The notes under the pieces are model-generated. The model saw only the letters and a program-made list of their open reading frames with translations, ran no database searches and was not told the DNA's origin. The position numbers and the translations under genes are program-made. Below, one piece after another: positions 16,624 to 25,374 of a stretch of 64,000 bases of DNA; the first letter of the stretch is position 1, and each line of letters opens with the position of its first letter. The DNA is taken from contig NZ_VNJJ01000006.1 in assembly GCF_007786475.1 (NCBI RefSeq), positions 124,001 to 188,000 on the forward strand, read 5' to 3'. The stretch comes from Cohnella terricola (GTDB lineage: Bacteria; Bacillota; Bacilli; Paenibacillales; Paenibacillaceae).

Positions 16624-17010
16624 TCAGCTTTTTCTTCCCGATCCGAAGCCGATGATATAACCGTCCAAATCCCGAACGGAGAAATCTTTCCAAGCTCCCC
16701 AATCATGCTCGGTTACCGTAGGCTCGGATACGATTATCGCGCCGTTTGTTTTCAACTCATCGTATAACGTATCGAGCTCGTCGTGAGTCTGCACATAAGC
16801 GTATGTATTCCAAGTGCCTTTATTGGGTCTAACGTCTTCTACATCATGGGCCTGAATCAATTTAAATCCGAGCCCAAAATCGTCCCGAATGGCCCAAAAC
16901 TCGTTCACGTCGCATCCCAAAGCCTCTCCGTAATATTTCATCGACTTCTCCAAATCGGATACTAACAGCACGGTTAGGGAATTTTCGATTCTTGCCTTCT
17001 TCTTCTCCAT
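16624..17010 (-). CDS. VOC (glyoxalase/bleomycin-resistance-like) superfamily protein
   Basis: 128 residues from the chosen start. The vicinal-oxygen-chelate fold is indicated by LTVLLVSDLEKSMKYYGEALG at the N-terminus and the closing FSVRDLDGYIIGFG. Members bind metals or small toxins; the function of this one is not assignable. The frame is open 36 codons further upstream, but that extension looks non-family. The ATG at 17010 has AAGGAG 13 nt upstream, so the start is likely rather than certain. Confidence 0.82.
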   Translation of the reverse strand: MEKKKARIENSLTVLLVSDLEKSMKYYGEALGCDVNEFWAIRDDFGLGFKLIQAHDVEDVRPNKGTWNTYAYVQTHDELDTLYDELKTNGAIIVSEPTVTEHDWGAWKDFSVRDLDGYIIGFGSGRKS

Positions 17011-17332
17011 CGTCGGTTGATCGCTCCTTTTTCGAATATCGCTTGAGCAGGCAGACATACAAATTATTCGCGATTCGATTCCAAATTCCTCCATTTCCCG
17101 AATCATAATTACGCACACGATATGAATAGAATTACTCCTTCAACCGGAAACACTCCCTGTCGTATGATTACAATGCACCACTTTAAAATCTTCCAAAACG
17201 AAGGAGGGATGTCGAACTTTGTGGTATCGCTTACATTGGTAAAAAGAAGAAAACAACAGAAGGGAATGGATGAGCAAACCACACTGAAAGGTACGCACTC
17301 TAGCACTTTAATTTGAAGGGAGAATGAAGTTT
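17011..17332. other. Divergent intergenic region between VOC and glucanase genes
   Basis: I see no convincing gene here. Candidate -10 boxes (TATGAT near 17163) lack good -35 partners. A 35-codon frame begins directly after AAGGAGGG, which leaves only 0-1 nt spacing, so translation is doubtful. The region presumably holds promoters for both flanking genes. Confidence 0.4.
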
Positions 17333-20300
17333 ATGAGAAGGCAAGGACGAATTGTCTCTTGGGTGTGCATCCTGACTCTAGCGATCGGGACGCTCCTATC
17401 CTCGCTAGGATCGCCTGCCCCCGTTCAAGCGGCCGGAGGCCCTAACCTGGCCGCAGGCAAACCCACGGCGGAGTCCGGTCATGCCGACGTTTATGTCTCG
17501 GCCAATGTCACGGACGGCAACGCAGGCACGTATTGGGAGAGTGTCAACAATGCCTTCCCGCAGTGGGTTCAGGTCGACCTTGGCAGCGCGGTCTCCATCG
17601 ATCAAGTCGTGCTGAAGCTGCCTTCCGGATGGGAAAGCCGCTCGCAGACGTTATCCATCCAAGGAAGCACCAACGGCACCAGCTTCACGGATCTTAAGTC
17701 ATCGGCCAGCTATACGTTTAATCCGAACGCGGCGAATACGGTCACGATCAATTTCGCCGCAGCTAGCGCGCGTTACGTGCGGGTGAACTTCACCGCCAAC
17801 ACGGGTTGGCCTGCCGGTCAGCTCTCCGAGCTTGAGGTTTACGGCGCCGCTTCGGTCGCTCCGTTAACCATACCCGGCAAGATAGAAGCGGAAAATTACA
17901 GCGCGATGAACGGAATCCAGACCGAGCCGACATCGGATGTCGGCGGCGGCCTTAACGTGGGCTGGATCGACGTAGGCGACTGGCTGGATTACAACGTGAA
18001 CGTGCAAACCGCCGGCGCTTATACCGTCGAGTATCGGGTAGCCAGCATTGCCACGACGGGTCAAATTCAGCTTCGCTCCGGCTCGACGACTCTTGCCACT
18101 ACGAACGTGCCGAACACCGGGGGCTGGCAGAATTGGCAGACCGTCACGGCGAACGTGACGCTTAGCGCGGGGCAACAGACGCTGCGCCTCTACGCCAGCG
18201 GATACAACTTTAATATCAATTGGCTTAATTTCATCGCGGGTACCGCAACGGATACCCAACCTCCTACCGCTCCGTCCAATCTCGCCTTTACACAGACAGC
18301 CCCGAACACGATTAACCTGACCTGGAATGCCTCGACGGATAACGTCGGCGTGACCGGCTACGACATCTACGCGAACGGCCAGCTTCGCGGCAGCGTGAAC
18401 GGATCGACGCTCACCTATTCGGACAACCAACCTTCTACCGCTACGGTGACCTACTACGTCGTAGCCAAAGATGCCGCCGGCAACGTATCCGCTCAGAGCA
18501 ACTCGGTCACGCGGAACGGTTCGGGCGGCGGCAACGATACGAACCTTGCCGTCGGCAAACCGATTACGGCATCCTCGTCAACCTTCACCTTCGTCGCGAC
18601 GAACGCCAACGATAACGACATTAACACTTACTGGGAAGCTAGCGGCCATCCAGGCACGCTCACCGTAGACCTTGGTGCCAATGCCAACGTCACGTCCGTC
18701 GTCATCAAGCTGAACCCTTCCAGCGCATGGTCGACACGAACGCAGACGATCCAAGTACTGGGACACGATCAGAATTCCACGACCTTCTCGAATCTGGTCT
18801 CCGCCGCCACGTATACGTTCAACCCGGCCACGCAGAATACCGTTACGATTCCCGTAGGCGCGACGGCAAGCAGCGTACAGCTTCGGTTCACTTCCAACTC
18901 CGGAGCTCCGGGCGGGCAAGTCGCGGAATTCCAAATCATCGGCACGCCGGCTCCCAATCCGGACCTGACAGTAACCGGCCTTACTTGGTCGCCTGTCTCT
19001 CCGATCGAGACTGATGCCATTACGCTTAGCGCAACCGTAAAGAATATCGGATCTCTCGCCGCTTCGGCTACGAACGTCAACTTCTATCTGGGCAGCTCCC
19101 TCGTCGGAACGGCTTCCGTAGGAGCTCTCGCCGCTGGCGCATCGACGGTCGTCTCCGCGAACATCGGCGCGAAGGATGCCGGATCTTATTCCGTTACCGC
19201 CAAGGTTAACGAGAACGGCGCCGTGATCGAGACGGACAGGTCTAACAACAGTTACACCAATCCGTCCTCTCTGATCGTCGGTCAAGTGCAGAGCTCCGAC
19301 TTGATCGGGACGACGTCCTGGACGCCTAGCAATCCGAGCGCTGGCAATACCGTGACCTTTACCGTGAACCTCAAAAACCAAGGAAACATTGCTTCCGCCG
19401 GAGGGGCTCACGGCATTACGCTCGTGCTGAAGAATGCGGCGGGCGCCACTGTTCAAACCTTAAGCGGGTCTTACAACGGTTCCCTGGCCGCGGGAGCGTC
19501 GACCAACGTCACGCTCGGCACATGGACGGCGGTCAACGGCAGCTACACGGTCACGACAACGATAGCGGCGGACGCCAACGAAGTTCCCATCAAACAAGCG
19601 AATAACGTGAGCACGTCCAGCCTTTATTCCGGCCGAGGCGCCAACATGCCGTTTACCATTCTCGAAGCCGAGTCTCTCTCCAACAGCACCAACGGCACGA
19701 GATTGGCTCCGAACTTTACGCCGGGCGACTTCGCGGGCGAAGCTTCCGGACGTTCGGCCGTTTATCTCGATTCGAACGGCAAATACGTCGAGTTCACGCT
19801 GACGTCTCCGGCTAACGCTTTCGTTCTTCGCAACGCGATAGCGGACAACACTTCCGGAACGATCAGCTTATACGTGAACGGCGCTAGCAAAGGCAAGTTT
19901 AACGTCACGTCCAAATTCTCTTACGTATACGCAACTCCTAGTACGCTTGGAGAACTCGGCTACAATAACTCGGGTTCTAAAGCGTACTGGCTCTACGAAG
20001 ACGCTCAGCTTATGCTGGATCAAGTCTATCCGGCCGGAACGAAGATCAAGATTCAGAAAGACGCCGGAGACGTGCCTTGGATCTACGTCGACTTGCTCGA
20101 GACGGAGAATGTAGCGCCGCCCGCTTCGAATCCGGATCCGAGCAAATACGTGCAAGTGTCGAACACCAAATCGATCGAGCAAGCGTTGAACGAATTCAGA
20201 CAGGATTCATCCAAGAAGGGAATTTTCATCCCGGCCGGTGAATGGACGATCTCATCCAAGATCTTCTTGTATGGCCGGGCTACGGAAATCATCGGCGCAG

Positions 20301-21310
20301 GCCCATGGCATACCAAGCTGATGGCTCCGCAGAACCAAACGAATACCGATGTCGGCTTTAACATCAGCTCCACCGCTAACGGATCGACCATCAAAGACAT
20401 GTCCGCATGGGGCAACTACGTCTACAGAACAGACGGACCGGGCAAATTCATTGACGGTAACGGCATGCAGAACGTGACCATCGACAATATTTGGGCCGAG
20501 CACTTTATCTGCCTGTACTGGGGAGTCAACTCCTCGTACAATACGTTCAAGAACAACCGAATTAAGAACATGTTCGCAGACGGCATCAATATGACCAACG
20601 GTTCGTCCTACAACGTCATCGACAACAACTACGCTAGAGCAACCGGGGACGATTCGTTCGCCTTGTTCAGCGCGATCGATTCGGGCGGCTCCTACAACGT
20701 AGGCAACAAGTACACGAATCTCACCGCCACCAACGTAAGACGCGCGGCCGCCTTCGCCGCTTACGGCGGGCAGAACAACCTGTTCCAGAACCTGTACGCC
20801 GCGGACACCTTGACCTATCCGGGCGTGACCATCAGCAGCTTAAGCTTCGGATACAACACGCTCGGATTCGGAGCGCAGGATACCGTCTTCGATGGCATCA
20901 CGCTGGACCGCACGGGAGGAGATTTCTGGACCAGCGTCGGAGCCGACGACAAGATCAACGATTACCAGAACTTCGGAGCCATCTGGTTCTTCGGCGGCGA
21001 CAGGGATTTCAAGAACATCCTCGTGAAGAACGTCGATATCAATAATCCGGTCTACTTCGGACTGATGTTCCAAACCAAATCTCCCGAGAACCTAGCGATG
21101 CAGAACATCCGGCTGGAGAACATCACGATCAACAATCCGCCCCGCTACGGCATTAAGCTCGTCGCCAAGGCGGAGAACGGGCAAGGACCGGTCGTCGGAT
21201 CAGCGAGCTTCACCAATGTCAAAATCAACAACCCCGGCGTCACGGCCATTTACGGCGAAAGTAAAAGTCCGAACTTTACCGTCATTCGAGTATCGGGCAA
21301 CAACTGGTAA
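17333..21310 (+). CDS. Secreted multi-domain alpha-1,3-glucanase (GH87-type beta-helix)
   Basis: About 1,325 residues (numbers count from the ATG at 17324). A signal peptide ends near AQA-less PVQAA; then discoidin/F5-8C (40-175, WVQVDLGSAVSIDQVVLKL), CBM6 (180-305, IEAENYSAM, VGDWLDYNV), FN3 (310-397), a second discoidin (405-545), two CARDB domains (548-775), a CBM35-like domain (778-930), and a parallel beta-helix catalytic domain from about 935. Discoidin-CBM6-linker-discoidin-catalytic is the order described for Bacillus/Paenibacillus alpha-1,3-glucanases. Asp1086 (ADGINM), Asp1109 and Asp1110 (GDDSF) match the acidic cluster of GH87 in kind and spacing. It would cut alpha-1,3-glucan in fungal walls or dental polymers. 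AAGGGAG favours the second ATG at 17333. Confidence 0.88.
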   Translation: MRRQGRIVSWVCILTLAIGTLLSSLGSPAPVQAAGGPNLAAGKPTAESGHADVYVSANVTDGNAGTYWESVNNAFPQWVQVDLGSAVSIDQVVLKLPSGWESRSQTLSIQGSTNGTSFTDLKSSASYTFNPNAANTVTINFAAASARYVRVNFTANTGWPAGQLSELEVYGAASVAPLTIPGKIEAENYSAMNGIQTEPTSDVGGGLNVGWIDVGDWLDYNVNVQTAGAYTVEYRVASIATTGQIQLRSGSTTLATTNVPNTGGWQNWQTVTANVTLSAGQQTLRLYASGYNFNINWLNFIAGTATDTQPPTAPSNLAFTQTAPNTINLTWNASTDNVGVTGYDIYANGQLRGSVNGSTLTYSDNQPSTATVTYYVVAKDAAGNVSAQSNSVTRNGSGGGNDTNLAVGKPITASSSTFTFVATNANDNDINTYWEASGHPGTLTVDLGANANVTSVVIKLNPSSAWSTRTQTIQVLGHDQNSTTFSNLVSAATYTFNPATQNTVTIPVGATASSVQLRFTSNSGAPGGQVAEFQIIGTPAPNPDLTVTGLTWSPVSPIETDAITLSATVKNIGSLAASATNVNFYLGSSLVGTASVGALAAGASTVVSANIGAKDAGSYSVTAKVNENGAVIETDRSNNSYTNPSSLIVGQVQSSDLIGTTSWTPSNPSAGNTVTFTVNLKNQGNIASAGGAHGITLVLKNAAGATVQTLSGSYNGSLAAGASTNVTLGTWTAVNGSYTVTTTIAADANEVPIKQANNVSTSSLYSGRGANMPFTILEAESLSNSTNGTRLAPNFTPGDFAGEASGRSAVYLDSNGKYVEFTLTSPANAFVLRNAIADNTSGTISLYVNGASKGKFNVTSKFSYVYATPSTLGELGYNNSGSKAYWLYEDAQLMLDQVYPAGTKIKIQKDAGDVPWIYVDLLETENVAPPASNPDPSKYVQVSNTKSIEQALNEFRQDSSKKGIFIPAGEWTISSKIFLYGRATEIIGAGPWHTKLMAPQNQTNTDVGFNISSTANGSTIKDMSAWGNYVYRTDGPGKFIDGNGMQNVTIDNIWAEHFICLYWGVNSSYNTFKNNRIKNMFADGINMTNGSSYNVIDNNYARATGDDSFALFSAIDSGGSYNVGNKYTNLTATNVRRAAAFAAYGGQNNLFQNLYAADTLTYPGVTISSLSFGYNTLGFGAQDTVFDGITLDRTGGDFWTSVGADDKINDYQNFGAIWFFGGDRDFKNILVKNVDINNPVYFGLMFQTKSPENLAMQNIRLENITINNPPRYGIKLVAKAENGQGPVVGSASFTNVKINNPGVTAIYGESKSPNFTVIRVSGNNW

Positions 21311-21326
21311 TCATCCCTATTGAAAG

Positions 21327-21364
21327 AAGCCCCTGTCATCGTAACGAGATGGCAGGGGCTTTTC
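21327..21364 (+). terminator. Terminator of the glucanase gene
   Basis: The 14-bp stem AAGCCCCTGTCATC / GATGGCAGGGGCTT (one G.U-type pair) has a short loop and runs into TTTTCCCTT, 16 bp after the stop codon. Confidence 0.85.
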
Positions 21365-21429
21365 CCTTGTCGTTTGTTTCGGTCGAAAGGGCCTAACGTT
21401 ATGCTGAATTAATAGTTTTGTAAGGATCG

Positions 21430-21452
21430 GTTACGTTTCGTTACGTTATAAT
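21430..21452 (+). promoter_or_regulatory. Promoter region of the response regulator with 10-bp direct repeat
   Basis: GTTACG occurs at 21430 and 21440, exactly one helical turn apart, directly before a perfect TATAAT (21447-21452). No good -35 is present, as is common when an OmpR-family protein acts there. A related pair (GTTAG at 23285, GTTAA at 23295) precedes the Met-rich protein gene. Confidence 0.45.
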
Positions 21453-21482
21453 GGGAGAACCAAATCAAGGAGGCACCCCCTT

Positions 21483-22202
21483 GTGGACTGGACGATATTG
21501 ATTGCGGACGACGAAACGAATATTACCGACGTATGCGCGCGTTATTTGGAACGGGAAGGATATCGGGTAGTAACTGCATCGGACGGGGACGAGGCCCTTG
21601 AGAAATGGCGCCGTGAATCGCCCGATCTGATCGTGCTTGACCTTATGATGCCGAAGAAAAACGGTTGGGAAGTATGCGAAACCGTTCTTAACGAACAGGA
21701 CGTACCCATCATCATGTTGACCGCGCGCGGGGAGGAGACGGACCGGCTGATGGGACTGACAATGGGAGCCGACGACTACATGACAAAGCCGTTCAGTCCG
21801 CGCGAGCTTGTCCTGCGGATAAAGGCGATTCTGCGTAGAGTTCGCCGCGCCGGTGAAGGACGAATGACCGAGATGTCGGCAAACGGGGTACATGAGCTTT
21901 GTTATCCCGGGCTGCAAATTCACTTGCTTCATCGTAGCGTCAGGATTGGCGACCGATCCGTCGAGTTGACGGTCAAAGAATTCGAACTGCTCTCGCTATT
22001 GGCAAGCCGGCCGGGACAAGTATTCTCGCGCAACCAGCTTCTGGATATGGTATGGGATGCCGACTATTTCGGAGATACGACAACGGTCACCGTTCATATC
22101 AGAAGGCTGCGGGAAAAGATCGAAGCGAGCCCATCCGAGCCCCGATATATCAAAACGGTATGGGGCATCGGCTACAAATTCGAAAGCAGGGATCGCGTAT
22201 GA
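21483..22202 (+). CDS. OmpR/PhoB-family response regulator
   Basis: 239 residues. The receiver domain has acidic residues in ILIADDE, the phospho-Asp in DLIVLDLMMPKKNG (about residue 53) and the switch Lys in DYMTKPFS. The C-terminal winged helix reads LTVKEFELLSLLASRPGQVFSR then VTVHIRRLREKIE. The GTG start has AAGGAGG 9 nt upstream. It overlaps its kinase by 4 nt. Together they precede, and may control, a Met-rich exported protein. Confidence 0.95.
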   Translation: MDWTILIADDETNITDVCARYLEREGYRVVTASDGDEALEKWRRESPDLIVLDLMMPKKNGWEVCETVLNEQDVPIIMLTARGEETDRLMGLTMGADDYMTKPFSPRELVLRIKAILRRVRRAGEGRMTEMSANGVHELCYPGLQIHLLHRSVRIGDRSVELTVKEFELLSLLASRPGQVFSRNQLLDMVWDADYFGDTTTVTVHIRRLREKIEASPSEPRYIKTVWGIGYKFESRDRV

Positions 22203-23266
22203 GACTGCGGGCATACCTGCTGCTGGCCAACGGAGTCAGTATCGGCATCATTCTGCTAAGCTTGTTCGTCTGTTACCGATATATGCTGCTTAATGGACCG
22301 GAGACGATGCTGCTCGTCAGCGTTACGCTAGGGGCCGCCGCCGTATCGTTCATCGTCCACTTCGCGCTGACCCAGCGGCTGGAAAAGTCGCTGCAGCGGT
22401 TAACGGAGGAAACGGAGCACATTGCGAAAGGCCATTTCGATGGCATGGCTCCGGTCATAGGACCGGCAGAATTCCGCCGCCTGGCGGAACGATTCAATGA
22501 AATGTCGATCAAACTGAGCGACAGCTTCAAACGTATTCGTTCCTCGGAGGCGTCCCGCCGCGAGCTTGTGGCGAACGTGTCCCACGATTTACGCACGCCG
22601 CTCGCATCCGTGCAGTCGTTCGTCGAGGCGCTGCAAGACGACATTGTGCAGGACAAAGAGACATTCCAACGGTATTTGCGGACCATCCGCCATGAGACCC
22701 AGCGCCTTAGCCGACTTATCGACGACTTGTTCGAACTATCGCAGCTTCACGCCGGAGCACGTGTATGGACGCCGGAACCATGCCACTCCGACAGCTTGAT
22801 CGTAGATGTTCTGCATAGTCATGAGTTACAGCTGGAAGAAAAGCGGCTGGATGTCCACGTGCGCGTTCCGGACGATCTGCCCCCTCTGCACGCTATGCCG
22901 TATGAATTAAAAAGAGTGCTCTCCAACCTATTGCAGAACGCGGTTCGGCACTCCCCTGCGGGCAGCCGGATCGAGTTGGAAGCAAATCTGCTTCCCGATC
23001 AACGCTATGTTCGCATTACGATCGACGATGAAGGGGAAGGCGTCGCTCGGGAAGAACGTGAGCTCATCTTTGAACGGCTGTACCGCTCGGACCGTTCGCG
23101 GACGCGGGCGAGCGGCGGAAGCGGATTAGGCCTCGCCATCGCCAAATCCATCGTTCAACTGCACGGGGGCGATATCGGCGTAGAGCCGCGGCAAGGGGGC
23201 GGCAGCCGGTTTTGGTTCACGGTAATGACGGCTTCTGAAGCTAACCAATATGATAGCCAGATTTAA
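22199..23266 (+). CDS. Sensor histidine kinase (two-TM, HAMP)
   Basis: 355 residues starting at the ATGA overlap with the regulator; the longer open frame upstream is only the regulator read out of frame. Two adjacent membrane helices lie at about residues 5-28 and 35-57 with almost no external loop, so it may sense within or at the membrane. Then HAMP, HisKA with NVSHDLRTPLASVQSF, and HATPase with NLLQNAVRHSP, DDEGEGV and GGSGLGLAIAKSI. The signal is unknown; the downstream Met-rich protein hints at copper or silver, which is inference. Confidence 0.93.
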   Translation: MRLRAYLLLANGVSIGIILLSLFVCYRYMLLNGPETMLLVSVTLGAAAVSFIVHFALTQRLEKSLQRLTEETEHIAKGHFDGMAPVIGPAEFRRLAERFNEMSIKLSDSFKRIRSSEASRRELVANVSHDLRTPLASVQSFVEALQDDIVQDKETFQRYLRTIRHETQRLSRLIDDLFELSQLHAGARVWTPEPCHSDSLIVDVLHSHELQLEEKRLDVHVRVPDDLPPLHAMPYELKRVLSNLLQNAVRHSPAGSRIELEANLLPDQRYVRITIDDEGEGVAREERELIFERLYRSDRSRTRASGGSGLGLAIAKSIVQLHGGDIGVEPRQGGGSRFWFTVMTASEANQYDSQI

Positions 23267-23362
23267 TGGTTTCGTAAGATATACGTTAGTCTTAGTTAAG
23301 ACCGTTCCTCTAAGCTGAATGTCGGAAGCTATTCCATATTCCTTTGGAGGAGGACGAAAAGA

Positions 23363-23866
23363 ATGAACGGTTTGAAACGATGGATGGCGGTATCCGCGCT
23401 TGCATTAACAGTAGCGGCGCCCACGGTTGCATCGGCGAATGATGCGGGCATGATGATGAAGAAGATCGACTACAGCAAGGCCGATGTGATGAAAAAGAAC
23501 GGCATGGAACTGGTTGCGCTCCGGCAGATTGCCGAGTCTCTCGGATACTCCGTGATGTGGAACAAGATGGATATGTCGGTGACTCTGACCAGCACTATGA
23601 TGATGAGCGACGGAGACAGCGGCATGATGGATAACTCGATGACAGACAAGGGTATGATGGATAATTCGATGACCGATAAGGGCATGATGGATTCATCGAT
23701 GGACAATAAGTACATGGTAAAAGTCATGATCGGCAGCAAAACGGCGACCGTCGACATGAAGAAGCAAATGCTGAACGATGCGCCCGTCATCATGAACAAC
23801 AAGACTTATGTATCCACATCGTTCGTCGAAATGTACCTTGCCGGAAACGGTAAGATGATGAAGTAA
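23363..23866 (+). CDS. Exported Met-rich protein with copper-amine-oxidase-N (stalk) fold
   Basis: 167 residues with a signal peptide (cleavage near VASA-ND). The body resembles the stalk domain: ELVALRQIAESLGYSVMWN and a final NNKTYVSTSFVEMYL flank an insertion of three near-identical ten-residue repeats (GMMDNSMTDK type). About 30 of 167 residues are Met (18 percent), many as MM or MxM, a composition associated with periplasmic Cu(I)/Ag(I) binding. It has no Cys and few His. TTTGGAGGAGG lies upstream of the ATG. It follows the two-component genes by 96 bp and is probably their target. Confidence 0.82.
   Translation: MNGLKRWMAVSALALTVAAPTVASANDAGMMMKKIDYSKADVMKKNGMELVALRQIAESLGYSVMWNKMDMSVTLTSTMMMSDGDSGMMDNSMTDKGMMDNSMTDKGMMDSSMDNKYMVKVMIGSKTATVDMKKQMLNDAPVIMNNKTYVSTSFVEMYLAGNGKMMK
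23621..23710 (+). repeat. In-frame 30-bp tandem repeat, three copies
   Basis: Units start at 23621, 23651 and 23681 with GGCATGATGGATAACTCGAT or close variants. Each encodes the ten-residue Met-rich unit. Copies 1 and 2 differ mainly at third codon positions and copy 3 more, consistent with duplication followed by drift under coding constraint. Gain or loss of a unit would keep the frame. Confidence 0.9.
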
Positions 23867-24724
23867 CTAGACGTGATCGCCTTTCCTCGAGGATGAGGGG
23901 GGCGATTTCTTCAACCAGTCCAATATCGTTTCTACCGATTCCCTATATCTCTGCCCGATGAGCACGCCGGTATGCGTGGTGTTCCATAGCCCTTTATATT
24001 CGCCGCGTAGGTGCTCCGCCGCCACCCTTCCCTGACGGTCGTCATTCTCGCTATTTACGGCTTTGATTACCAGACACGGACAAGTAATGGAGCCGCTGTT
24101 GATGGATATCCCTTTCGATTCAGCCGTAAAAATAAATGCATTAAACGCCTTCGACGACTCCATCGCCAAATACTTTCTTTGAAATTCAATATCCTCTGCC
24201 GATTCATCTATGCTAATCTGCTCATCGCGAACCGGGGCAGGCACGACGAGATCGGTCGTCATCTGGCCTAACTCCGGATAAGGCACTTCTTCATGGACCT
24301 CTCTACTGATGACAGAATCGATCAGCACTAGGCCGGCGATCGGAACGGTCTCGGCCAGCTTCTGGCTCAAAATACCTCCCATACTGAATCCGATCAGGAT
24401 CGGCGGCACTCCGCATTCCGCGATGATCTCTTTAATATCCTCCAGATAATCCTCGAAAGTAATCACGGTCATATCCAGCGCCCTGCTTTTATAGTGGCTT
24501 CTCATATTCATGACATAACACTTCCAGCCTTCGCCGACAAAATGGGAAATGTATTTGCTCCACATCCAGCTTCCGGTGAAAGCGCCGTGCACAAAAAGCA
24601 AAGGCGGCCTGTTAGAAGCTGCATCTTTAAGGTTCTTTCCCTCGAACACCTCCAAGAACAGATCATTCACCCCGACGTATTTCTCCATATGATCCGGTAA
24701 ATCTTTCGTATAATCCTTCATCAT
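23867..24724 (-). CDS. Alpha/beta hydrolase
   Basis: About 285 residues. The oxyanion segment PPLLFVHGAFTGSWMW is near residue 45, the nucleophile elbow is GFSMGG, and the likely His is in the C-terminal NTTHTGVLIGQRY. Substrate unknown (lipase or esterase-like). The frame opens at a GTG nine bases earlier, but AGAGGTGG is placed correctly for the ATG at 24724 and would be destroyed as a ribosome site by the GTG start. A perfect 16-bp MarR-type palindrome lies 20 bp upstream, matching the one at the adjacent MarR promoter. Its 3' end forms a GC-rich stem that may also terminate the convergent Met-rich gene. Confidence 0.87.
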   Translation of the reverse strand: MMKDYTKDLPDHMEKYVGVNDLFLEVFEGKNLKDAASNRPPLLFVHGAFTGSWMWSKYISHFVGEGWKCYVMNMRSHYKSRALDMTVITFEDYLEDIKEIIAECGVPPILIGFSMGGILSQKLAETVPIAGLVLIDSVISREVHEEVPYPELGQMTTDLVVPAPVRDEQISIDESAEDIEFQRKYLAMESSKAFNAFIFTAESKGISINSGSITCPCLVIKAVNSENDDRQGRVAAEHLRGEYKGLWNTTHTGVLIGQRYRESVETILDWLKKSPPSSSRKGDHV

Positions 24725-24744
24725 GAAATCCACCTCTTCATTTT

Positions 24745-24760
24745 AGTTTGATATCAAACT
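24745..24760 (-). promoter_or_regulatory. MarR operator before the hydrolase gene
   Basis: AGTTTGATATCAAACT is a perfect 16-bp palindrome located in the 50-bp gap between marR and the hydrolase gene. A variant with two changes lies in the marR promoter. Confidence 0.8.
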
Positions 24761-24774
24761 ATTTGGATAAAAAA

Positions 24775-25197
24775 TTAAAAGTTATCGTAAATCTTTTTTA
24801 GTATTCTAAGGACATCTTCTTTTTCTTGATCGGAAACGCTAGAGTAGAACACGCTCAACATTTCTTGGGAGATGGATTCAAAGATCGGTTCCAGTTCCCT
24901 CCCTTTGGGGGTTACAGCAACGTGTACGACCCTCGTGTCTTCGATGTCCCTTTCCTTTGTCACGTATCCAAGCCGCACGAGCTTGTCGACAAGCGCCGTC
25001 ACCGTGGATTTATCCTTGCGAATCCTCTTGGAGATCTCCGCCATCGTGAGTCTTGGGGCCTTAAACAGCGCATAGATGATATCCCCATGCGATGTGCCGA
25101 TCCCGTCTACTCCATTCTTCGCCATCTCTGTTACGATGAAGCGATTCACTTTCTCTCTGATTTTCGAAATTAACGAAGCAACGTCTCTGGTTTCCAT
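24775..25197 (-). CDS. MarR-family regulator
   Basis: 140 residues from ATG. The winged helix reads LTMAEISKRIRKDKSTVTALVDKLV then RLGYVTKERDIEDTRVVHVAVT (Asp-x-Arg in the wing), all standard MarR. The frame is open to a TTG eight codons upstream, but that TTG lies inside the operator between -35 and -10, so it cannot be on the mRNA. The promoter predicts a transcription start at or within 1-2 nt of this ATG, and no ribosome site precedes it, suggesting a leaderless message. It controls itself and the hydrolase downstream. Confidence 0.9.
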   Translation of the reverse strand: METRDVASLISKIREKVNRFIVTEMAKNGVDGIGTSHGDIIYALFKAPRLTMAEISKRIRKDKSTVTALVDKLVRLGYVTKERDIEDTRVVHVAVTPKGRELEPIFESISQEMLSVFYSSVSDQEKEDVLRILKKIYDNF

Positions 25198-25203
25198 AAT
25201 CCC

Positions 25204-25232
25204 AATATAGTTTGATACCAAACAATTGTCAA
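25204..25232 (-). promoter_or_regulatory. marR promoter with operator in the spacer
   Basis: On the minus strand, TTGACA (25227-25232), 17 bp and TATATT (25204-25209). The near-palindrome AGTTTGATACCAAACA (25209-25224) occupies the spacer. The expected start is about 25197, the A of the marR ATG. Confidence 0.82.
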
Positions 25233-25251
25233 ATTACTGCAGACCAATTCA

Positions 25252-25280
25252 TTGTACAATTTCCCAATTTAAGTTAATAT
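25252..25280 (+). promoter_or_regulatory. Probable promoter of the DUF2207-lemA unit
   Basis: TTGTAC (25252-25257), 17 bp, TAATAT (25275-25280), with a leader of about 90 nt to the ATG. Matches are moderate and judged by eye. Confidence 0.4.
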
Positions 25281-25374
25281 TGCAGTGTGCTCAAGCATTT
25301 TATGCATAAGTACCTAATCGTAAGAATAAATTTCGAGAGACTTATAGGTATCGTATCGTGGAAGGGGACTGCCT

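Noticed and set aside
17211..17316. 35-codon frame upstream of the glucanase gene as a leader peptide
   Set aside because: The AGGAGG directly abuts the ATG with no usable spacing, and nothing suggests attenuation.
18578..19456. 292-codon leftward frame inside the glucanase gene
   Set aside because: Low-complexity Arg/Gly-rich translation antisense to clear discoidin and CARDB domains.
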